Source: Bog-756 sp963725275 (GTDB lineage Bacteria; Actinomycetota; Acidimicrobiia; Acidimicrobiales; RAAP-2). From it: DNA of 64,000 nt. The position numbers were made by a program, and so were the translations under genes. The stretch spans positions 62,001 through 126,000 of the forward strand of contig CAVRXS010000001.1 in NCBI GenBank assembly GCA_963725275.1, read 5' to 3'. This document shows, piece by piece, positions 17,167 to 25,973 of this stretch. Within the stretch, counting starts at the first letter, position 1. Every line of letters begins with the position of its first letter. A model generated the notes under the pieces. That model was not told the DNA's origin. It was given only the letters and a program-made list of their open reading frames with translations, and did no database searches.

Positions 17167-18591
17167 ATGCAGGAACGAAACGCAGGTGAGGTCGTCCGCC
17201 TTGCCGCAGACGAAGGGATCGAGATCGTCGACCTGAGGTTCTGCGACCTCCCGGGTCTGATGCAGCACTTTTCGATGCCGGTGCACGAGCTCACCGAGGA
17301 CGCCTTCACCGACGGGTACGGGTTCGACGGCTCGTCGATCCGCGGGTTCCAGGCGATCCAGGAATCGGACATGATCCTGCTCCCCGATCCGTCGACCGCT
17401 GTCGTCGACGAATTCCGCCAGCACAAGACGCTCAACCTGAACTGCTTCGTACACGATCCGGTCACCGGCGAGAGCTACAGCAGGGATCCCCGCTATGTCG
17501 CGCTCAAGGCCGAACGCCACCTCCAGTCCACCGGGCTCGCCGACACCGCCTACTTCGGACCGGAGGCCGAATTCTTCATCTTCGACGACGTCCGGTTCTC
17601 GCAGGACCAGCACTCCGCCTTCTACCAGGTGGACTCCGTCGAAGGTATCTGGAACTCGGACCGTGACGAAGGCCCGAACCTCGGTCACAAGCCCCGTTAC
17701 AAGGAGGGCTACTTTCCGGTCCCACCCATGGACCACTTCCAGGACCTGCGGTCGGAGATGTGCCTGGCCATGGAGCGGCACGGGATCGAGATCGAGATCC
17801 AGCACCACGAGGTCGGCACGGCCGGCCAGGCCGAGATCGACATGCGGTTCGACACCCTGCTCACGATGGCGGACAAGCTGATGCTCTACAAGTACATCGT
17901 CAAGAGCGTCGCGAACAATGCCGGCCGCACTGCGACTTTCATGCCGAAGCCGCTGTTCCAGGACAACGGCTCCGGCATGCACGTGCACCAGTCGCTCTGG
18001 AACGGAGGGGTGCCGCTCTTCTACGCGGACTCCGGCTATGGCGGGCTGTCGGACATGGGCCGATGGTATGTCGGCGGTCTGCTGGCCCACGCTCGGGCCG
18101 TGCTCGCCTTCGCAGCGCCGACCACCAATTCCTACCGTCGACTGGTCCCCGGCTACGAGGCCCCGGTCAATCTCGTCTACTCGCAGCGGAACCGCTCGGC
18201 GGCGTGTCGGATCCCCCTCTACTCCAAGAGCCCGAAGGCCAAGCGCATCGAATTCCGGTGCCCGGATCCCTCCTGCAATCCGTACCTCGCCTTCTCCGCG
18301 ATGCTCATGGCCGGGCTCGACGGGGTTCGCAGGCAGACGGAACCTCCGGCACCGGTCGAGGAAGACCTCTTCGAGCTGCCTCCGGAGGAGTTGGCGAAGA
18401 TCGGCCAGGTCCCCTCTTCACTCGAGGAAGCGCTCGCGGCGCTCGAGGACGACCACGAGTTCCTCACCGAAGGGGGGGTCTTCACCGACGACCTCATCGA
18501 GACCTGGATCGCCTACAAGCGCGAGAGCGAGATCGACCCGGTGCGCCTCCGGCCCCATCCCTGGGAGTTCATGCTCTATTACGACATCTGA
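17167..18591 (+). CDS. glnA: glutamine synthetase type I (GSI-beta), adenylylation Tyr replaced by Phe
   Basis: ATP-dependent ligation of ammonia to glutamate; dodecameric cytoplasmic enzyme. 474 aa, the usual GSI-beta length. Signature GYGFDGSSIRGF (50-61), metal/ATP loop FGPEAEFFIFD (130-140), NGSGMHVHQSLW (267-278), NRSAACRIP (342-350) and EFRCPDPSCNPYLAF (362-376). The C-terminal loop that carries the regulatory tyrosine (NLYDLPPEE in enterobacteria) reads DLFELPPEE here, with Phe402 (codon TTC 18370-18372) in place of Tyr. Adenylylation by GlnE at this position is therefore impossible. An upstream leader of nearly 500 nt contains a terminator-like stem. The unknown gene at 18625 follows after 33 nt. 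Confidence 0.96.
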   Translation: MQERNAGEVVRLAADEGIEIVDLRFCDLPGLMQHFSMPVHELTEDAFTDGYGFDGSSIRGFQAIQESDMILLPDPSTAVVDEFRQHKTLNLNCFVHDPVTGESYSRDPRYVALKAERHLQSTGLADTAYFGPEAEFFIFDDVRFSQDQHSAFYQVDSVEGIWNSDRDEGPNLGHKPRYKEGYFPVPPMDHFQDLRSEMCLAMERHGIEIEIQHHEVGTAGQAEIDMRFDTLLTMADKLMLYKYIVKSVANNAGRTATFMPKPLFQDNGSGMHVHQSLWNGGVPLFYADSGYGGLSDMGRWYVGGLLAHARAVLAFAAPTTNSYRRLVPGYEAPVNLVYSQRNRSAACRIPLYSKSPKAKRIEFRCPDPSCNPYLAFSAMLMAGLDGVRRQTEPPAPVEEDLFELPPEELAKIGQVPSSLEEALAALEDDHEFLTEGGVFTDDLIETWIAYKRESEIDPVRLRPHPWEFMLYYDI

Positions 18592-18624
18592 CGGCCACTC
18601 CCGCCGGTTCTAGATTGGGCGCCG

Positions 18625-19755
18625 ATGGGCGTCCCACCTCCGAGCCCCGGACTGGCCAATCTCGCGCCTCCCGACGCGGCCGAAGTGGAGGTCATCAGCC
18701 GGGGCATCGAGTCCGCCGCCTCCCCACCGGGCGGATTGACCGACATGCAGCGACTGCTGCTCGGCGCCATCTGCATCGCCATGACCGGCCATGCCGCCGA
18801 TCCGGGCGCACCCCGGATCCAACCCGATGCGTTCGCTGTTGCGCTCGCGGCCCGGACGACCGAGTTCCGTTCCCGGATCGTGCAACTGATGGTCCTGCTC
18901 GCCCTGGTGCTGCGGCCCCTGCCGACCGAGGTGGCGGAGCGCATCGGGCTGTTCGCAGCGGAGCTCGGCGTCGAGGAGGGCATGCTCGAGGTGACGATGG
19001 AATTCGCGCAGGGAAGCCTCGGGCTTGCCGCCTTCGATTTCGAGCGCAACGGCTACACCTCCGACTGGAGCGACGACGACGCGGCCGTGTTGCACACCAC
19101 GTCGGCGCTCGCCTCGGCTTGGGACAACGCGGTCGCCGACCCGGCGCTCGCCGAGCGCTGGGAGGAGCTCGAGAAGCTCCCTGCCGGCACCCTGGGTCGG
19201 CGGGTGACCGAGTTCTATCTGGCTCGCGGGTTCGTCTATCCCGGACGGCTGGGCTCCGCCCCACCGCTGCTCGCCCAGCACGACTGGGTCCACCTGCTCG
19301 CCGACTTCGGGACGATGGTCGAGTCCGAGCTCGAGGTCTTCGCCTTCATCGCCCGCGCCAACGACGACCCGAGGGCCTTCTCGCTGTTGGCCGGGGTCGT
19401 CTCACTGTTCGAGACCGGCTACCTGCGCACGGGCGCCGGACTGTTCGAGTACTCCCCCGGGCACCTCTCGGAGCCCGGCATGGCCACCCGGGTTGCCGAC
19501 GCCATGCGGCGGGGTGCGCTCTGCCCGGGCAGCAACGACTTCTTGCGACAGGACTGGTTCGAGATCGCCCACCTCGGCATTTCCGACGCCCGCGAGCACT
19601 TCGGCATCCCACCGAAGTCCCCCGACGCGATCGCAGCTGGGTCGGTGGGACCGTGGGAGCCGGGGGGCATCAGCCCGTTCCAGGTTCGTACTGGAATGGA
19701 TCTCGCCCAGCGACACGGCCGGCCCTACGCTGCCTATGGTGCACAGGTTCTATAG
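18625..19755 (+). CDS. conserved hypothetical protein, possibly COQ4/TerB-like
   Basis: 376 aa, mostly helical, soluble. I do not recognise a firm family. The N-terminal half (about 35-150) resembles TerB-like helical bundles: TDMQRLLLGAICIAMTGHA, IVQLMVLLALVLRPLPTEV, and a helix ending in TMEFAQGSLGLAAFDFERNG. The C-terminal half has LPAGTLGRRVTEFYLARGF, AQHDWVHLLADFGTMVESE and FETGYLRTGAGLFEY, which recall the HDxxH segment of COQ4-type proteins of ubiquinone synthesis. The HDWVH motif could bind metal. It sits 33 nt after glnA and 33 nt before the GH15 gene, so the three may be cotranscribed. Function is not assigned. Confidence 0.6.
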   Translation: MGVPPPSPGLANLAPPDAAEVEVISRGIESAASPPGGLTDMQRLLLGAICIAMTGHAADPGAPRIQPDAFAVALAARTTEFRSRIVQLMVLLALVLRPLPTEVAERIGLFAAELGVEEGMLEVTMEFAQGSLGLAAFDFERNGYTSDWSDDDAAVLHTTSALASAWDNAVADPALAERWEELEKLPAGTLGRRVTEFYLARGFVYPGRLGSAPPLLAQHDWVHLLADFGTMVESELEVFAFIARANDDPRAFSLLAGVVSLFETGYLRTGAGLFEYSPGHLSEPGMATRVADAMRRGALCPGSNDFLRQDWFEIAHLGISDAREHFGIPPKSPDAIAAGSVGPWEPGGISPFQVRTGMDLAQRHGRPYAAYGAQVL

Positions 19756-19788
19756 GCACACGCGGTCACTGAACTGGAGGAACCGACC

Positions 19789-21645
19789 ATGAGCGCTTTC
19801 CCTCCCATCGCCGACTACGCCTTCCTGTCCGACTGCGAGAACAGCTGTCTGGTTGCACCCAACGGATCCGTTGAATGGCTGTGCCTGCCGCGACCAGACT
19901 CGCCCAGCGTGTTCGGAGCCATCCTGGACCGCTCTGCCGGTTCGTTCCGTTTCGGGCCGTCGAACACCATGGTTCCCCACCACCGGCGGTATCTGCCCGG
20001 CACGATGGTGGTAGAGACGACATGGCACACGCCGACCGGCTGGCTCGTCGTCCAGGATCTGATGGTCATTCGCGAGACCGACGATGCGATCCGTCGCCCC
20101 GGGTACCGCCGGGCTCCGACCGATGCTGCAGCGGCAGGTGTCCTCCTGCGTACTGCGAGCTGTATCTCCGGACGGGTGGAGGTTCAGCTCGACTGCCTTC
20201 CGCTGTTCGACTACGGCACAGCGTCAGGTCATTGGTCCTACGACGGTGACGGGTACGGTTCCGTCGCGGTGGGTGCTCCCGACGGCGAGCTGACACTGTC
20301 GGTGACCAGCAGCATTCGGCTCGGGGTCATCGGAGCGCGCTGTTACGGACGCACCACCCTCGCCCACGGTGAGTCGGCATTCGTCACGCTCTCATGGAAT
20401 GGCTCCTCGCCGACCAGCCAGGACCGCGCAGACGAGGACGTTGCATCCACGGTGGCGTTCTGGCGGGACTGGTTGGCGACCGGGAGGTTTCCCGATCACC
20501 CCTGGCGGTCGTACATCGAACGCAGCGCCCTCACCCTCAAGGGCCTGAGCTACGCCCCGACCGGGGCGATCATGGCGGCGTCGACCACCTCACTGCCCGA
20601 GACCCCCGGAGGCGCCCGCAACTGGGACTACCGCTACACCTGGATCAGGGACACCGGGTTCATGCTGCGTTCGCTCTACCGCCTCGGATTCGAGTGGGAA
20701 GCGGTCGAGTACTTCGCCTTCGTGCTCGAATCCGTGACCCAGGGGGATCCCGGTCAACCATTCGACCTCCAGATCATGTACGGCATCGGCGGCGAACGGG
20801 ACCTCAGCGAGCGAACACTCGACCATCTCTCCGGCTACGACGGAGCGAGCCCAGTGCGCGTGGGAAACGGTGCGTGGGACCAACATCAAAACGATGTCTG
20901 GGGCATGCTCCTCGATGCCGTGGCGACCCATTTCAGTCAGGGGGAAGCACAGATCGTCCATGCGGTCTGGGAAGGCCTGTCGACGCTGGTGGAGGATGCA
21001 CTGCGTCACAGCGGCGATGCCGACCAGGGGATCTGGGAGATCCGTGGCGATCCGCAGCACTTCACCGCCTCCGCCGTCCTCTGCTGGGTGGCGGCCGATC
21101 GTGGCGCGAACCTGGCGATGCGACGGGGTGCACCCGACAGGGCGGACCGGTGGCGGAAGGCGGCTGACGCGCTGAAGGAGGACATCCTGGCCAAGGGTGT
21201 CGACGCTCGCGGCAGGTTTCGTCAGGCCTACGAGAACGACGAGCTCGATGCCTCCCTCCTCCTGATCCCGATCATGGGATTCCTCCCTCCGGACGACGAT
21301 CGTGTGAAGGCGACCGTCCTTGCCATCGCTGACGAGCTCACAGAGGACGGCTTGGTACTGCGCTACAAGGTCGACAGCACCGATACCGGGTTCGAGGGGA
21401 AAGAGGGCACCTTCACCATCTGCTCATGGTGGCTGGTGTCGGCACTGGCCATGATCGGAGAGTTCGATCGGGCCAGAACGTTGTGCAAGAAGCTCCTTTC
21501 GTTTGCCGGCCCCTTGAACCTCTACGCCGAGGAGATCGATGCCAGGACGGGGGAACATCTCGGCAACTTCCCCCAGGCCTTCACCCACCTCGCCCTGATC
21601 GATGCCGTGTCGCAGCTCGTCGACGCGGAGCTGTCTGCGACCTGA
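19789..21645 (+). CDS. glycoside hydrolase family 15 (glucoamylase/trehalase type)
   Basis: 618 aa, no signal peptide, so intracellular hydrolysis of alpha-glucosides (trehalose, maltodextrin or glycogen ends) is likely. The N-terminal beta-sandwich starts with IADYAFLSDCENSCLVAPNG and VEWLCLPRPDSPSVFGAIL. The (alpha/alpha)6 barrel begins with NWDYRYTWIRD at 278-288. GASPVRVGNGAWDQHQNDVW precedes the general-acid region, and EEIDARTGEHLGNFPQAFTH near the C-terminus carries the catalytic base Glu. The ATG 19789 start has GGAGGAACCGACC just upstream. A second, shorter GH15 gene lies at 55017; the two differ in the N-terminal domain length. It converges with the GMC oxidoreductase. Confidence 0.93.
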   Translation: MSAFPPIADYAFLSDCENSCLVAPNGSVEWLCLPRPDSPSVFGAILDRSAGSFRFGPSNTMVPHHRRYLPGTMVVETTWHTPTGWLVVQDLMVIRETDDAIRRPGYRRAPTDAAAAGVLLRTASCISGRVEVQLDCLPLFDYGTASGHWSYDGDGYGSVAVGAPDGELTLSVTSSIRLGVIGARCYGRTTLAHGESAFVTLSWNGSSPTSQDRADEDVASTVAFWRDWLATGRFPDHPWRSYIERSALTLKGLSYAPTGAIMAASTTSLPETPGGARNWDYRYTWIRDTGFMLRSLYRLGFEWEAVEYFAFVLESVTQGDPGQPFDLQIMYGIGGERDLSERTLDHLSGYDGASPVRVGNGAWDQHQNDVWGMLLDAVATHFSQGEAQIVHAVWEGLSTLVEDALRHSGDADQGIWEIRGDPQHFTASAVLCWVAADRGANLAMRRGAPDRADRWRKAADALKEDILAKGVDARGRFRQAYENDELDASLLLIPIMGFLPPDDDRVKATVLAIADELTEDGLVLRYKVDSTDTGFEGKEGTFTICSWWLVSALAMIGEFDRARTLCKKLLSFAGPLNLYAEEIDARTGEHLGNFPQAFTHLALIDAVSQLVDAELSAT

Positions 21646-21680
21646 CCCGTCGTGGCGTGTGCTGGAGATTGCCGAAGGAC

Positions 21681-23234
21681 CTACGCGAGTCGGTCCGTGA
21701 GGTGCTCCCCGACCCGGATGGCGTTGGCCATGGCGGTGAGGGCGGGGTTCACCGCCCCGATGCTCGGGAAGAAACTGGTGTCGACGACGTAGAGGTTGTC
21801 CAGCTCATGGGCCTTGCAGTCGACGTCGAGCACCGACGTCGCAGGATCCCGGCCGAACCGGCAGGTCCCGGCCTGATGAGCGCACCCCGCCACCGGGACG
21901 TCCATGCTCATGTAGAAGTTCTTGCGCAGGACGTGATGGTCGGCCATCCCGACGTGGTTCAGGATCGTGCGCAACTCCTGGTAGAGCCCGTCCGCTTCCT
22001 TGTCGTTCGTGGCCTGGTAGGCCAGATGGACGTTCCCCTCCCCGTCCACGGTCACCCGGTTGTCCGGACGCGGCAGGTCCTCGGTGGTGAGCCACCAGTC
22101 GACCGCATGCTTGGCGACGTCGTCCAGGGTCCAGCGCGGTGCCAGCTTGGTGAGCTTCGGCTCTTCTCCCTTCATCGCGCCGGCATTCGACTTCCCCACC
22201 ATCTGGATGTTCCCGAGGGGCCACTCGCGGCCCCCATCGGCGAAGTAGAAGTCGTTGATCCCGAGCGTCTTCTGGAAGACCGTGTCGTTCGGCTCGGTGC
22301 CGAGCGAGACGACTGCTTTGCAGTTGTGGAACATGTAGTTGCGACCGACCTGGTCAGAGCCGTTGGCCAGTCCGGTGGGATGTGCGTCATTGGCCGAGTT
22401 CAAGAGGAGCTTGGCGCTGTTGGCAGCCCCTGCGGCCAGCACCACGACGTCCGCCGAATACTCCTCGTGTCCGCCGCCGCGCTCGACGACCACACCGTTC
22501 ACGGAACGGCCGGAGGGGTCGGTCTCCAGCCTGGTCGCGGTGGCGCCGGTCAGCAGTGTGACGTCCGATGACTCCAGGCTGGGCCGGACCGCCATGACCT
22601 CGGCGTCCGCTTTCGCGTGCACCATGCAGGGGTAGCCGTCGCACCACGCGCAGCGGATACACATGCTCCGGGTGCGTTCCGCCTCGTCGAGGAGGATGCC
22701 GCACGGTGCGGAGAACGGGTGGTACCCCTTCGCTTGGAGGGCGTCCGAGATCTCCTGGAGACGCGGCTCGTGGCTCACCGGCGGCCACGGATAGGGCTGC
22801 GAGTACCGACCCTCGGTTGGGTCGTCACCGTGCTTCCCGTGGACCTGGTAGAGCTCTTCCGCCTTCGTATACCAGGGCTCGAACTCGTCATAGGAGACCG
22901 GCCAGGCAGGCGAGACGCCGTCGACGTGCTGGATCTCGCCGAAGTCACCGGGCCGCAGGCGGTAGAGGGCGGCTCCGTAGAGCTTGGTCGCGCCGCCGAC
23001 GAAGTAGTGCACCTGGGGCTGGAACGCGGTTCCGTCGCCGTCGTACCAGGTGTCCGGCGAGATGTACCGGCCGTCGATGAACACGTCGTCCGGCGACCAG
23101 TTGGCCAGCTCCCTCGGGAGGAATTCACCGCGTTCGAGGAGCAGGATCCGTTTCCCCGACGAGCGAAGCGTGTGGGCGAGGGTGCCCCCGCCCGCTCCCG
23201 TGCCGATGATGATGATGTCGAAGTGCTCGGGCAT
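21681..23234 (-). CDS. GMC family FAD-dependent oxidoreductase
   Basis: 517 aa flavoprotein oxidising an alcohol group of a sugar, sterol or similar substrate. The FAD-binding N-terminus is FDIIIIGTGAGGGTLAHTL; the segment GGATKLYGAALYRLRPGDF is the GMC flavin loop. Near the middle CIRCAWCDGYPCMVHAKAD is a Cys-rich insertion (CxxCxxC-like) seen in cytochrome- or quinone-coupled GMC dehydrogenases. The C-terminal active site has AGCAHQAGTCRFG (His) and FPSIGAVNPALTAMANAIRV (Asn). Start ATG 23234 has AAAGGAGCCTC upstream. Last gene of the minus-strand operon; no signal peptide. The substrate may be a sugar released by the neighbouring glucosidases, but that is inference. Confidence 0.9.
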   Translation of the reverse strand: MPEHFDIIIIGTGAGGGTLAHTLRSSGKRILLLERGEFLPRELANWSPDDVFIDGRYISPDTWYDGDGTAFQPQVHYFVGGATKLYGAALYRLRPGDFGEIQHVDGVSPAWPVSYDEFEPWYTKAEELYQVHGKHGDDPTEGRYSQPYPWPPVSHEPRLQEISDALQAKGYHPFSAPCGILLDEAERTRSMCIRCAWCDGYPCMVHAKADAEVMAVRPSLESSDVTLLTGATATRLETDPSGRSVNGVVVERGGGHEEYSADVVVLAAGAANSAKLLLNSANDAHPTGLANGSDQVGRNYMFHNCKAVVSLGTEPNDTVFQKTLGINDFYFADGGREWPLGNIQMVGKSNAGAMKGEEPKLTKLAPRWTLDDVAKHAVDWWLTTEDLPRPDNRVTVDGEGNVHLAYQATNDKEADGLYQELRTILNHVGMADHHVLRKNFYMSMDVPVAGCAHQAGTCRFGRDPATSVLDVDCKAHELDNLYVVDTSFFPSIGAVNPALTAMANAIRVGEHLTDRLA

Positions 23235-23262
23235 GAGGCTCCTTTCGTCGACCAGGTGACGC

Positions 23263-24495
23263 TCAGCTGGCGTGAACCGCTGTGGAGACGGCCGGACGAC
23301 TCGTGTGCTGACGGCGGGCGATGGGAACGGCGAGCACGCCCATGACGACGGCGAGAGCGGCAGCGATCCGGAAGAGCGAGGCCAGCGAGACCACACTCTG
23401 GAGCGTGCCGCTCCCGAACGCAGCCAGGCCGTAGCCGACCTGGTAGGCGGCGATGAGCCATCCGGCCGCCAACTCCACGAAGGTCGGAAAGGTCGCCTCG
23501 CCGTAGCCGACGGTCATCGGGAAGAACCCCGAGCAGGCGAACCCGCCGAATGCGAACAGCAGTATGCCCGCGGTGGCGGTCCTGGCCGTTGGCAAGACCA
23601 GGAGCGCGACGGCCATGGCCCATGGCAGCACCAGATAGATCGCCGTCGACCGGATCCATCTGGAGCTCAGGGCGATGAGCAACCTCCCGATGGTCACCGA
23701 CGCCCAGAAGGCGGCGAGGGCACCGTTGGCCGAGGTCGCTGTCACTCCCTTGCTGACCAGAAGCGAGGTGCCCCAGTTCCCGAACATGGTCTCTCCGATG
23801 CCGTACAACACGAGGGCGGCGGCAAACAGCCAGAACAGTGCCGGAATGCGGCCCGATGACTTCGCGTGAGGGGCCTCCGGCAACACCATCGGTTGCAACA
23901 GGGTGGTCACGATGAGCGCGACCAGGCCCGCGGCGGCAAGCAGGGGGAGGTACCACCAGGCTCCGAGACTTGTGAAGACGGCGATGAGCAGCGGCGAGAG
24001 CGCCGTCCCGAGGCCGAGCAGGACATTGAGCGCGGTGAGGGCCACGTCGCGCCGATCGGGCATGAAGGCGCCGGCATAGGTGCTGATCGAGCTCAGGGTG
24101 AGACCGAACCCGAGGCCGAGCGAGGCGGTGGCGACCAGCAGCATCGGATAGGCGACGGAGTCGGCACGGACGGCGTCACTGGCCACCAGCAGAGCCATGG
24201 CCACGGTGTCGGCGACGATCCCGGTGAGCAGTACCGTCTTGAGCCCGAACCGGCGTGCCAGCCGCGGCAGGGCCAGCGATCCGGTGATGGCCATGATCAC
24301 CTGGGGAAAGAAGAGGAGGCCGTAGCGACTCTTGGAGAGGTCGTATCCGGTCGGGGCGGTCAGGATGGTGGCCGCAGCGGGGAAGGCCACCAGGCTCAGG
24401 CCTTGGAACAGCCCGATCGAGTACACGGTGATGATCTCAAACCGTCGCACCCTGGCTGCTTCGACCGGTGGCGCCGGGACGCCCTGGTCACTCAC
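23263..24495 (-). CDS. MFS transporter
   Basis: 410 aa integral membrane protein with 12 predicted helices. The first half carries YSIGLFQGLSLVAFPAAATI and the A-motif-like LPRLARRFGLKTVLLTGIV between helices 2 and 3. GLGFGLTLSSISTYAGAF is helix 4-5 and VLLGLGTALSPLLIAVF helix 6. The second half repeats this with LIALSSRWIRSTAIYLVLPW. The N-terminal loop is short and the C-terminus ends RRQHTSRPAVSTAVHAS. Start ATG 24495 overlaps the NDH-2 stop (ATGA), and the GMC gene begins 28 nt downstream. A sugar or organic acid substrate is likely from context, but the family does not reveal it. Confidence 0.9.
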   Translation of the reverse strand: MSDQGVPAPPVEAARVRRFEIITVYSIGLFQGLSLVAFPAAATILTAPTGYDLSKSRYGLLFFPQVIMAITGSLALPRLARRFGLKTVLLTGIVADTVAMALLVASDAVRADSVAYPMLLVATASLGLGFGLTLSSISTYAGAFMPDRRDVALTALNVLLGLGTALSPLLIAVFTSLGAWWYLPLLAAAGLVALIVTTLLQPMVLPEAPHAKSSGRIPALFWLFAAALVLYGIGETMFGNWGTSLLVSKGVTATSANGALAAFWASVTIGRLLIALSSRWIRSTAIYLVLPWAMAVALLVLPTARTATAGILLFAFGGFACSGFFPMTVGYGEATFPTFVELAAGWLIAAYQVGYGLAAFGSGTLQSVVSLASLFRIAAALAVVMGVLAVPIARRQHTSRPAVSTAVHAS

Positions 24496-25973
24496 CGTCG
24501 CCCTTTGCCGGACGAGGACTCCTCGCTCTCAGCTCGGGGCTCGGCGGGGCCCGTTCCACCACTCGACCCGGCACCCTCGATCACCGGGAAGAGTGTGGGT
24601 TGGACAGCCCTCCTGGCTGCAGCGGGCAGGCTCAGGTCCCCGCCGGTGTGGGCCGTGCTGAACTCCCGTTCCGCACGGCCGCGCCCGATCATCGAGCGGA
24701 GCCATCTCAACAGCGTGGTGAGCCGGTTGCCGAAGCCGGTGAGGAATGCGAGGTGGACGAACATCCAGACCAACCAGCCGGGGAACCCGCTCAGCCGGAT
24801 CCCCTTCACACTCACGATGGCGCGGAACCGACCGATGGTGGCCACGCTGCCGAGGTCCTGGTAGTGGAACGGATCGGTGGGCTTGCCCTTCTGCCGTCGC
24901 AGGATGGAATTGGCGGCATGGAGACCGCCCTGCATGGCCACTTCGGCGACGCCCGGCAGATCGTCGAGGGTCACCATGTCCCCGACGGCGAAGACCTCGG
25001 GGTGCCCGGGCAGGGTCAGATCGGGGAGCACGGCGATACGGCCGGCGCGATCCACGTCGGCGCCCGAGGCCTCGGCCAGCAGACCCGCCAGCGGAGACGC
25101 CTCGACCCCGGCTGCCCAGATGGTGGTCCGGGCATCGATGCGCCCCACGGCCCCCTCCTCTTTGACATCGACGCCCTGTGTGTCGACCCCGACCACCTGG
25201 CTGTGCATCCGCAGCTCGACGCCGAGGCGCTCGAGGGCCTTGGCCGCCTTGCCGGAGAGCCGGTTCCCGAAGGTGGCAAGTGGTTCTGCTCCCCCATCGA
25301 CGAGGACGACCCGGACGGACGAGGCCTCGAAGGTGCGGAACTCACCGCGCAGACTGCGGGTGGCCAGCTCACGGACCCGACCGGCGAGCTCGACGCCCGT
25401 CGGCCCGGCCCCGACCACGACGACGGTCAGCCAGTGTTCGCGCTCGACCGGGTCGGCCGTGAGCTCGGCGACCTCGAATGCACCCAGGATGCGCCGTCTC
25501 AGCTCGAGCGCGTCGTCGAGGGTCTTCATCCCGGGAGCGAAGAAGGCGAACTCGTCGTGCCCGAAGTACGACTGGGTCACGCCGGCGGCCACGATGAGGC
25601 TGTCGTAGGGGTACTCGATCTCTACGCTGCCGGCGACGGTGGTCCGGACCACTTTGCGGTCGAGGTCGAAGCCGGTCACCTCGGCGAGCTGCACCCGCAC
25701 GTTCTTGGCCCGCCGGACGACGTGCCGGAGGGCCGGCGCGATCTGGCCCGGGGCGAGCATCCCGGTCGCCGTCTGGTAGAGGAGGGGCTGGAACAGGTGA
25801 TGATTTCGCCGGTCGATGAGTGTCACGTCGACCGGTGCCCCTCCGAGCAGCCGGGTGGCGGGAAGGCCGCCGAACCCCCCTCCGACGATGACCACCCGCT
25901 GGCGCTCAGCCCCTCGATCGGCCCGGTCGACGCCGTCGACACCCGCCGGCGGGACACCGGACCGGCTGGTCAC
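24492..25973 (-). CDS. ndh: NAD(P)/FAD-dependent oxidoreductase, type II NADH dehydrogenase (NDH-2) family
   Basis: 493 aa, membrane-associated, non-proton-pumping NADH:quinone oxidoreductase. FAD site VVIVGGGFGGLPATRLL (27-43), LIDRRNHHLFQPLLYQTATG (the NDH-2 signature), NAD site VVVVGAGPTGVELAGRV (around 190), and the second FAD contact EVFAVGDMVTL. The C-terminal region, GIRLSGFPGWLVWMFVHLAF followed by a basic segment, is the amphipathic membrane anchor. The start is GTG 25973, overlapping the glucosidase stop as GTGA. In the operon it could reoxidise NADH or couple to the downstream GMC enzyme through the quinone pool. A charged C-terminal tail after the anchor is longer than usual. Confidence 0.9.
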   Translation of the reverse strand: MTSRSGVPPAGVDGVDRADRGAERQRVVIVGGGFGGLPATRLLGGAPVDVTLIDRRNHHLFQPLLYQTATGMLAPGQIAPALRHVVRRAKNVRVQLAEVTGFDLDRKVVRTTVAGSVEIEYPYDSLIVAAGVTQSYFGHDEFAFFAPGMKTLDDALELRRRILGAFEVAELTADPVEREHWLTVVVVGAGPTGVELAGRVRELATRSLRGEFRTFEASSVRVVLVDGGAEPLATFGNRLSGKAAKALERLGVELRMHSQVVGVDTQGVDVKEEGAVGRIDARTTIWAAGVEASPLAGLLAEASGADVDRAGRIAVLPDLTLPGHPEVFAVGDMVTLDDLPGVAEVAMQGGLHAANSILRRQKGKPTDPFHYQDLGSVATIGRFRAIVSVKGIRLSGFPGWLVWMFVHLAFLTGFGNRLTTLLRWLRSMIGRGRAEREFSTAHTGGDLSLPAAARRAVQPTLFPVIEGAGSSGGTGPAEPRAESEESSSGKGRR

